Positions 6,400 through 10,949 of a DNA stretch of 10,949 nucleotides are shown here, one piece after another; within the stretch, counting starts at the first letter, position 1, and the number at the start of each line of letters is the position of its first letter. The notes beneath the pieces are model-generated. The model was not told the DNA's origin and ran no database searches. It worked only from the letters and a program-made list of their open reading frames with translations. The DNA is taken from the NCBI GenBank assembly GCA_002453165.1, contig DKGH01000130.1:1-10949 (forward strand), written 5' to 3'. The stretch is from Verrucomicrobia bacterium UBA6775. GTDB taxonomy: Bacteria > Verrucomicrobiota > Verrucomicrobiia > Limisphaerales > UBA1096. The position numbers were made by a program, and so were the translations under genes.

Positions 6400-7427
6400 T
6401 GAAAGCGGCGATCCGCCAGCGCGCGTTGGAACTGGGATTCGACGATTGCCGGGTCACCACCGCCGAGCCTCCCGAGAGTGCCGGGCATTTTCTCGACTGG
6501 CTGAAGGATCAGCGCTACGGCTCGATGGGCTGGTTGGAGCGCAACGCGCACAAGCGGGTTGATCCGCAGTTGGTACTCGAGAACGCGCGTTCGGTCATCA
6601 CGCTCGCCGCAAGTTACGGGAGTGCGTCGGAGGAAAAGGAGACCGCCAACCGGGGAATCATCGCGCGGTACGCCCGCTACAACGATTACCACGACACGCT
6701 TGGCCAAGCGCTTGGCCAATTGACGGAGAGTGTCCAGTCGCTGGCCGGCGAGGGCACGCGCTCACTCTGGTACGTGGATACCGGCCCGTTGCTTGAGCGC
6801 GACCTTGGCCAACGCGCCGGGTTGGGGTTCATTGGCAAACACACCAACCTCATTAGCCGCGAGTTGGGTAACTGGTTTTTCATTTCCGAGATCATCACCA
6901 CTGCCAAGCTGGAGCCTGATGAGCCGGAGCAAAACCACTGTGGCAAGTGTGCCGCCTGCATCGACGCCTGCCCAACCGAGGCAATCACCGCGCCGTTTCA
7001 ATTGGATGCCCGGCGCTGCATCTCCTACCTGACCATCGAATTGAAGGGGAGTATCCCGGAGGAGTTTCGGCCCATGATTGGCAACCGGATTTACGGGTGC
7101 GACGACTGCCTCGCGGCCTGTCCGTGGAATCGGTTTGCCGGGGAGGGCCGATTGATGGCGGAGCATCACCGGACAGACCTTGATCAGGCGGATCTGCTGG
7201 AATTGCTCGCGCTGGACGACGATGGGTTCCGGGCCAAGTTTCGTGGCACACCGATGAAGCGAACCAAGCGCCGGGGCGTGCTGCGCAATGTCTGCGTGGC
7301 GCTGGGCAACGTCGGGGATGCGGAGGCGATCCCGGCGCTGCAGCGTTCCTGCGGCGATCCCGAGCCGCTCATTGCCGAGCACGCCGAGTGGGCGCTTGGC
7401 CAGGTGCAAAGACGGCTTGGCCTCTAA
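6399..7427 (+). CDS. queG: Epoxyqueuosine reductase
   Basis: QueG reduces epoxyqueuosine to queuosine at position 34 of GUN-anticodon tRNAs, the last step of queuosine synthesis, using cobalamin and two [4Fe-4S] clusters. The 342-residue protein has the N-terminal block LGFDDCRVT (12-20), the GSMGWLERN motif (41-49), VDTGPLLERDL with the likely catalytic Asp127, and GLGFIGKHTN (141-150). The first cluster motif is CGKCAACIDACP (Cys181, 184, 187, 191). The second has Cys207 and CDDCLAACP (Cys234, 237, 241). A HEAT-repeat-like tail (about 295-342, VLRNVCVALGNVGD) is the tRNA-binding part. The open frame continues upstream to 6171, but the family N-terminus and the one-base overlap with aroK fix the ATG at 6399. 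Palindrome copies are read as LGQALGQL (101-108) and ALGQV (332-336); a weaker core falls at LGQR (136-139). Confidence 0.95.
   Translation: MKAAIRQRALELGFDDCRVTTAEPPESAGHFLDWLKDQRYGSMGWLERNAHKRVDPQLVLENARSVITLAASYGSASEEKETANRGIIARYARYNDYHDTLGQALGQLTESVQSLAGEGTRSLWYVDTGPLLERDLGQRAGLGFIGKHTNLISRELGNWFFISEIITTAKLEPDEPEQNHCGKCAACIDACPTEAITAPFQLDARRCISYLTIELKGSIPEEFRPMIGNRIYGCDDCLAACPWNRFAGEGRLMAEHHRTDLDQADLLELLALDDDGFRAKFRGTPMKRTKRRGVLRNVCVALGNVGDAEAIPALQRSCGDPEPLIAEHAEWALGQVQRRLGL
6697..6722. repeat. Overlapping pair of iterated palindromes inside queG
   Basis: A perfect copy (6697-6710) shares two bases with a 12/14 copy (6709-6722), centres 12 bp apart. They encode Leu-Gly-Gln-Ala-Leu-Gly-Gln-Leu (QueG 101-108), in a helix region that is not strongly conserved in the family. 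Confidence 0.88.
7393..7406. repeat. Iterated palindrome copy, 12/14 match, 3' end of queG
   Basis: CGCTTGGCCAGGTG has two mismatches and encodes Ala-Leu-Gly-Gln-Val. A further partial relative (GGCTTGGCC at 7414-7422) overlaps the last queG codons. Confidence 0.6.
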
Positions 7428-7429
7428 AA

Positions 7430-7458
7430 TTGACTGCAAAAAAGGACAACTTTACATA
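7430..7458 (+). promoter_or_regulatory. Probable promoter for the prepilin-like gene
   Basis: TTGACT (7430-7435, five of six to the -35 consensus) starts two bases after the queG stop. A 17-base A-rich spacer leads to TACATA (7453-7458), only a moderate -10; CATATT two bases on is an alternative. Transcription would start at about 7465, at the edge of an iterated palindrome copy. Confidence 0.5.
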
Positions 7459-7465
7459 TTGCAAA

Positions 7466-7479
7466 CGCTTGGCCAAGGG
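7466..7479. repeat. Iterated palindrome copy, 13/14 match, intergenic
   Basis: CGCTTGGCCAAGGG lies just downstream of the predicted -10 box, in the 5' leader of the prepilin-like gene. It is outside coding sequence. Confidence 0.8.
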
Positions 7480-7557
7480 GTATGTTCCGGCCCTACGCGT
7501 GTGAGTTTTAGGGCAAATGCCCGTGGCCGGGGTATGGGAGAAGGTGGAGTATCAATT

Positions 7558-8382
7558 ATGAAAAACAAAAATAGAACAAGTGGATTTACTTTGATTGAGT
7601 TGCTGGTGGTGATCGCAATTATTGCGATTTTGGCCAGTCTGTTGCTGCCGGCGTTGGCCAAGGCCAAGGCTAAGGCGCATCAGGCACTCTGCCTGAATAA
7701 TTTCAAGCAGCTTGGGATCATGATGCAGCTATATGCCGATGACCACGAAGACAAGGTGGTGCACAACGGCAACGGCCTGATGAAAAAGACGTGGGTGGGC
7801 GGTGTATTTTCCTCGCGGCCGGAGGATGCGCTCAAGCCGGAGATGCTGATCGACAAGCGGCTGTCTTTGTTCGGGCAGTACATTCAGACCAAGGGGGTTT
7901 ACAAGTGTCCCACCGACAAGAGCACGCACAAGATCGGTCGCAGGGAGATGCCTCGGCTGAGAAGTTATGCGCTAAATAGTTTTGTGGGCTGGGATACTTC
8001 GCGCGGGCAGGGTGAACCAGCCTATCGCAATCAGCCGAATCCACGCTACCAGTCCTATCTGAAAATGGCGGACTCGGCCCGTGGCCCAGCTGAGATTTTC
8101 ACGTTTGTTGAGGTGCACCCTGTGAGCCTTTGTCGACCTTTCTACGGCGTTAACATGAAACAGAACTTTTACCATGTGCCCGCCGGTCACCACGCAGGCT
8201 CTTCAGCCTTGGGCTACATGGACGGCTCCACCAAGGTGCGCAAGTGGATGGGCAAGGACACGAAGGAACTTCAAGCACGAACTAAAGAAGCCCACTGGGG
8301 AAACCATGCACATAGTAATATGCGCAATCCTGATCTTGTTTGGCTTCAGCAACGCGCGACCAAGCTGAAGGGGCGGCGGTAG
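7558..8382 (+). CDS. Type IV prepilin-like protein with H-X9-DG motif
   Basis: This is a pseudopilin-type exported protein of the large PVC-group paralogue family. The 274 residues begin with a short basic leader, MKNKNRTSG, and the prepilin peptidase site G/FTLIEL (Gly9/Phe10). A hydrophobic helix (LLVVIAIIAILASLLLPAL) follows, then the usual AKAKAKAHQALCLNNFKQLG segment. The C-terminal part has HAGSSALGYMDG (212-223), an exact H-X9-DG motif (residues 212 to 223), which marks the prepilin-type processing-associated group. The ATG at 7558 has a good AAGGTGGAG ribosome binding site (7541-7549). An in-frame extension to 7288 runs back into queG and is rejected. No pilus or type II secretion assembly gene is nearby. 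The exact role (surface, secretion or adhesion) is unknown. Confidence 0.9.
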   Translation: MKNKNRTSGFTLIELLVVIAIIAILASLLLPALAKAKAKAHQALCLNNFKQLGIMMQLYADDHEDKVVHNGNGLMKKTWVGGVFSSRPEDALKPEMLIDKRLSLFGQYIQTKGVYKCPTDKSTHKIGRREMPRLRSYALNSFVGWDTSRGQGEPAYRNQPNPRYQSYLKMADSARGPAEIFTFVEVHPVSLCRPFYGVNMKQNFYHVPAGHHAGSSALGYMDGSTKVRKWMGKDTKELQARTKEAHWGNHAHSNMRNPDLVWLQQRATKLKGRR

Positions 8383-8388
8383 TCGTTT

Positions 8389-9717
8389 TTAGTTTTTCTG
8401 ATCGCGGTCGAGTTGGCGGTATCGTCTCAACAACTCGGCCGCGTTTTCATTTATAGAGGCGACTCCCATTTCATTGAGCAGTGCTCGGGCGGCAGTCTCG
8501 ACAGGAATGGCCCCGTATTTTTTATCCCTCGCGAAGTTAAGATATTTCATCAACCGGAAGGCGTTGAACCAGCGGAAGAATCGCTTGCGGAATGCCTCCG
8601 CTCCGCTTGAGTTGTGGCGTATCTCCGGGACAACTGACTCGATGAATTCCTTCCCCAAAAAACGTTTGAGCGTATTCGGCAGGGCTTCAGAAAACCGACC
8701 GCTTTTCCAAAGGGGATTCGCCTGATCGATCAGCCATTCCACATCGCGGTAGGTTTGCAGTGGATAAGTGGTTTGTTGCCCGGATTCGATGTAATTTCCA
8801 ACGGCCTTGCCGGTACCAAACGGAACCCGTCTCGACAGCCGAGGGGAGGGGTACATGGTGACGCTGGTCAGCTCGCTGATCGGGCCGAGCCAACTGATTT
8901 TTTGGAGGAAATAAAAATCCTCTCCGGCGTGGCGGCGGTTCATGCCGCCCTGCTTGACGTACGACCAGGCCCGGACGGCCATGGCGGAGCCGATCGTCTG
9001 GAAGGCGTAGGGGAAGCCGATCCATTTCTGCGCCCGAACGTGGTAGCGCAGGTGCAGTTCGTAGGCGGCGATGCCGTCGAACCCGGCTTGGCCAAGCGCT
9101 TGGCCTGGCGCGTCGAATCCCATTTGCTCCATCTCCTCTTGGCAAAGCGGATGCTCGAAGTGCAGGCTGGCACCGGGGCAATTCGGGTGCTCGGCAAAGT
9201 GAGACTCAATGCCGGTGAAGTAATTGGTCGTGCAGCGGCAGTCGGCATCGAAACAGAGGATCAACCCCTCTTCCGCCTGGCCAACGTCGGCCAGCCGCCG
9301 AAGCGCCTCGTCCATTCCGAGTTTGCGCGCCAGCCCGACCCCGGCATGGCGGCTCGGCAGGTCGGGCAGGTGCAGTAGGTGGATGGGCAGCCAGTGGTCG
9401 CCTCGGGAGTCGAGCCAATCCTGCGCTTGGCCAAGAGACTGCCGGTTTTGTTCGTGAACGGATTCCAAGAGATTGGCGGAGGCGTTGATGATAACGATGA
9501 TCTCCGCTTGGCCAAGCGGGGGATCACATTTGGCCAGATGCCGGAGTGCCCCTGGCAGATCCGGCTCGTCATGGCAGGGGATGACCACGACCAAGCGTAG
9601 GCCGGGTTTTGGCGGAGTGGTGATCAGCCGGGTGCCTGCGGATTGGTCGAGGTAACGTTCGTGCGGGAGAGCCACGTGATGGGGGCGCAATGTGGCGTTG
9701 AACCGGGGTGAATTCAA
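8389..9717 (-). CDS. Glycosyltransferase, family 2-like (GT-A fold)
   Basis: The protein is predicted to move a sugar from a nucleotide donor to an unknown acceptor, in the cytoplasm or at its membrane face. The 442-residue frame has the GT-A opening strand LVVVIPCHDEPDL (42-54), the metal-binding DxD motif as CFDADC (Asp157 and Asp159), and GEDFYFLQK (265-273), which fits the downstream acidic motif of GT2 enzymes. I see no membrane segment. A tail (about 320-442) is rich in charged and aromatic residues. The start is a TTG (9715-9717), one codon after an in-frame stop; GTG at 9675 is an alternative. It converges on the prepilin gene with six bases between the stops. Palindrome copies fall at LGQA (68-71), SLGQA (94-98), PLCQE (190-194) and PGQALGQA (204-211), the last in an apparently loose loop. 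Confidence 0.83.
   Translation of the reverse strand: MNSPRFNATLRPHHVALPHERYLDQSAGTRLITTPPKPGLRLVVVIPCHDEPDLPGALRHLAKCDPPLGQAEIIVIINASANLLESVHEQNRQSLGQAQDWLDSRGDHWLPIHLLHLPDLPSRHAGVGLARKLGMDEALRRLADVGQAEEGLILCFDADCRCTTNYFTGIESHFAEHPNCPGASLHFEHPLCQEEMEQMGFDAPGQALGQAGFDGIAAYELHLRYHVRAQKWIGFPYAFQTIGSAMAVRAWSYVKQGGMNRRHAGEDFYFLQKISWLGPISELTSVTMYPSPRLSRRVPFGTGKAVGNYIESGQQTTYPLQTYRDVEWLIDQANPLWKSGRFSEALPNTLKRFLGKEFIESVVPEIRHNSSGAEAFRKRFFRWFNAFRLMKYLNFARDKKYGAIPVETAARALLNEMGVASINENAAELLRRYRQLDRDQKN
9085..9110. repeat. Overlapping pair of iterated palindromes inside the glycosyltransferase gene
   Basis: A 13/14 copy (9085-9098) shares two bases with a 12/14 copy (9097-9110), centres 12 bp apart. On the minus strand they read Pro-Gly-Gln-Ala-Leu-Gly-Gln-Ala. 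Confidence 0.78.
9136..9149. repeat. Degenerate iterated palindrome copy, 12/14, inside the glycosyltransferase gene
   Basis: CTCTTGGCAAAGCG has two mismatches, one in the central GGCC. It is read as Pro-Leu-Cys-Gln-Glu on the minus strand and looks like a decayed copy, though chance cannot be excluded for this one alone. Confidence 0.45.
9424..9437. repeat. Iterated palindrome copy, 13/14 match, inside the glycosyltransferase gene
   Basis: CGCTTGGCCAAGAG has one mismatch and is read as Ser-Leu-Gly-Gln-Ala (residues 94-98) on the minus strand. Confidence 0.78.
9505..9518. repeat. Iterated palindrome, perfect copy, inside the glycosyltransferase gene
   Basis: An exact CGCTTGGCCAAGCG is extended by one complementary base on each side. 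It is read as Pro-Leu-Gly-Gln-Ala on the minus strand, in the loop between the first helix and second strand of the GT-A domain. Confidence 0.88.
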
Positions 9718-9816
9718 TGCCTAATCGGAGGGTGAAACTATAAGGAAAAATACAAAATTGTAATTGCCAATTAGTTTATTTTGAGTTATTTGAAGCGAAG
9801 CAGGCAATTTGAAGAA
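9718..9816. promoter_or_regulatory. AT-rich divergent intergenic region
   Basis: These 99 bases are clearly AT-richer than the rest of the window and lie between divergent genes, so promoters for both are expected. On the plus strand TTGCCA (9764-9769) with TATTTG 17 bases on is a weak candidate. On the minus strand TATAGT (complement of 9736-9741) could be a -10 for the glycosyltransferase gene, without a convincing -35. An AGCAGG-like ribosome binding site (9799-9804) precedes the plus-strand gene. Confidence 0.4.
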
Positions 9817-10949
9817 ATGAAAACGAACAAATTATTCGCGTTAGGGCTGGCTCTCGGGCTGGTTGTTTCCGGTGTTTCCGCACAAAACAAACTGTTTTCC
9901 GAGTTGGTTGGGCCGGGGTCGGTGGGCGCGGTCAAGACGACCGGCGGGTTGCAGGTGCCGTTCATCATCTGGGGTGGCGACATGGCGACCTTTTATGCCA
10001 ATGGCGGTCTAAAAACGAAGTCCGGCAGTATTTTTCAAAAACAGGGGCTCAACTTGACCCTGACACCGGGTGATGATTTCATCCAGCAGGTGCGGGATTA
10101 CCGCTCCGGCAAATCGCCCTTCCTCCGCGGCACCTACCGTATGATTGGGCAGGCGTCGGAGGTGCTCGGGTCCGACCCCCGCACCAAGGGCGTGGTCATC
10201 ATGCAGATGACTTGGTCGGCCGGTGACCACATGGTTGCCCGCGAGGGCATCAAGACGGTGACCGACCTGAAGGGCAAGACGGTGGCAGTGCAGCAGGGCG
10301 GTCCACACATCGGCATGTTGGATGACATTCTCAAAACGGCCCAGTTGGATTGGAGTGACATCCGGGTGAAGTATTACGATGCCTTGACGGGTGAAGGCTC
10401 GCCGGTGGAGGCGTTTCGGAATGACTCGACCATCTCTGCCTGTTTTGCCGTGACGCCGGACATGTTTGGACTTTGTACTTCGCTGACCGATGTAGGAACA
10501 GGCGCGGAAGGGACGGTGAAAGGAGCGCATGTGCTCGTGTCCACGGCGGAGTTGTCCAGGTCGATCGCAGACGTGTACGTTTGCCGGAAGGATTTTTACG
10601 ACGCCAACCGCCCGCTGGTTCGCAAGTTTGTGGCTGGCTATCTCAAGGCGGCAGAGGAATTGGTCGACAAGCGTTCGGCACACGAGGCAGGAACACGGGA
10701 TGCGGCTTACGTCGGATTGCTGAACCAGACGGTGCAGATTTATACCGAGGATGTAATCCCCAACGCCGACGAGGCGCACGGCCTGTTGCTGGACTGCACT
10801 TTTGCCGGCTACCCGGGCAACGTCAGTTTTTTTGAAAAGCAGGGCAACCTTCACGGGTTCGAGGCATTTCAAACGGCATCGCTCGATCTGGCGACCAAGC
10901 TGGGCTACGCCAAGCAGAAGATGGGGCTGTTCCCGTCCGGCCTGAATTA
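9817..10949 (+). CDS. ABC transporter substrate-binding protein, NitT/TauT (NMT1/SsuA-like) type, 3' end missing
   Basis: Such proteins capture a small solute outside the membrane and hand it to an ABC permease; relatives bind nitrate, sulfonates, taurine or thiamine precursors. The frame is open for 377 codons from ATG 9817 to the window end, with no stop. Residues 1-22 form a Sec signal peptide (basic start MKTNK, hydrophobic core, VSA/QN cleavage). The binding-protein features are IIWGGDMATFYANGG (43-57), the early domain with VVIMQMTWSAGDHMVARE, and the typical GIKTVTDLKGKTVAVQQGGP block (about 145-164), followed by DDILKTAQL and a hinge-like YYDALTGEGSPVEAF. The region FVAGYLKAAEELV matches the late helix of the family. 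The ligand cannot be told from sequence, and no permease or ATPase is in the window. A long open frame on the opposite strand (10009-10872) is a shadow. No iterated palindrome copy lies in it. Confidence 0.8.
   Translation, partial: MKTNKLFALGLALGLVVSGVSAQNKLFSELVGPGSVGAVKTTGGLQVPFIIWGGDMATFYANGGLKTKSGSIFQKQGLNLTLTPGDDFIQQVRDYRSGKSPFLRGTYRMIGQASEVLGSDPRTKGVVIMQMTWSAGDHMVAREGIKTVTDLKGKTVAVQQGGPHIGMLDDILKTAQLDWSDIRVKYYDALTGEGSPVEAFRNDSTISACFAVTPDMFGLCTSLTDVGTGAEGTVKGAHVLVSTAELSRSIADVYVCRKDFYDANRPLVRKFVAGYLKAAEELVDKRSAHEAGTRDAAYVGLLNQTVQIYTEDVIPNADEAHGLLLDCTFAGYPGNVSFFEKQGNLHGFEAFQTASLDLATKLGYAKQKMGLFPSGLN

Noticed and set aside
7511..7522. GGGCAAATGCCC hairpin in the prepilin leader as a riboswitch or terminator
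   Set aside because: The stem is only four to five base pairs with no T-tract, too small to call.
7288..7557. Upstream extension of the prepilin-like gene
   Set aside because: It overlaps queG out of frame, and the class III leader and ribosome binding site fit only the ATG at 7558.
7651..7664. TTGGCCAA core in the prepilin gene as another palindrome copy
   Set aside because: Only the central eight bases match, and they encode the conserved LAKAKA segment of this protein family, which explains them. The same caution applies to the isolated core at 1370-1377 in rplD.
10009..10872. 287-codon open frame on the minus strand
   Set aside because: It is antisense to the substrate-binding protein gene, which has a clear signal peptide and family motifs. 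The antisense product shows no recognisable domain.

Overview
The window is a GC-rich bacterial chromosome segment (near 60 % G+C by eye), densely coding on both strands, with eleven genes. The organism is most likely a member of the Verrucomicrobiota or a close PVC relative. The main clue is an orphan type IV prepilin-like protein with the N-terminal helix FTLIELLVVIAIIAILA and an exact C-terminal H-X9-DG motif, a combination expanded in Planctomycetes, Lentisphaerae and Verrucomicrobia. A secreted CotH-family protein and several GTG/TTG starts fit this. The assignment rests on protein style, not on a marker tree.

Layout. (1) 1-1950, plus strand: the front of the S10 ribosomal operon, rpsJ (3' part only), rplC, rplD and rplW. 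It ends in a strong intrinsic terminator (1976-2004) just where rplB would normally follow. (2) 2038-3252: a well-formed promoter and a secreted galactose mutarotase (galM-like). (3) 3274-3339: two hairpins between convergent genes. (4) 3339-5770, minus strand: a secreted CotH-kinase-like protein with a C-terminal fibronectin III-like domain, followed by a HisA of the eukaryotic HIS6 type. (5) 5860-7427, plus strand: shikimate kinase (aroK) overlapping by one base with epoxyqueuosine reductase (queG). (6) 7430-8382: a promoter and the prepilin-like gene. (7) 8389-9717, minus strand: a soluble family 2-like glycosyltransferase. (8) 9817 to the end: a secreted NitT/TauT-type substrate-binding protein, cut by the window edge. 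The genes are a housekeeping mix (translation, sugar, histidine and aromatic biosynthesis, tRNA modification, surface proteins), not one pathway. No tRNA, rRNA, CRISPR array, transposase or phage gene was seen.

The most striking thing is not a gene. A perfect 14-bp palindrome, CGCTTGGCCAAGCG, is scattered through the window. There are four exact copies and about thirteen more with one or two mismatches; under 0.1 would be expected by chance in total. The copies lie in intergenic DNA, as the core of a terminator, next to a promoter, and inside at least five coding regions. In the genes they are read only as L-G-Q-A or (R)-L-A-K-R, never as A-W-P-S. Three sites carry two overlapping copies at 12-bp spacing. 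In HisA the copies appear to replace existing codons rather than add length. This behaves like a genome-wide iterated palindrome (compare cyanobacterial HIP1, or DNA uptake sequences), and I know of no description of this one.
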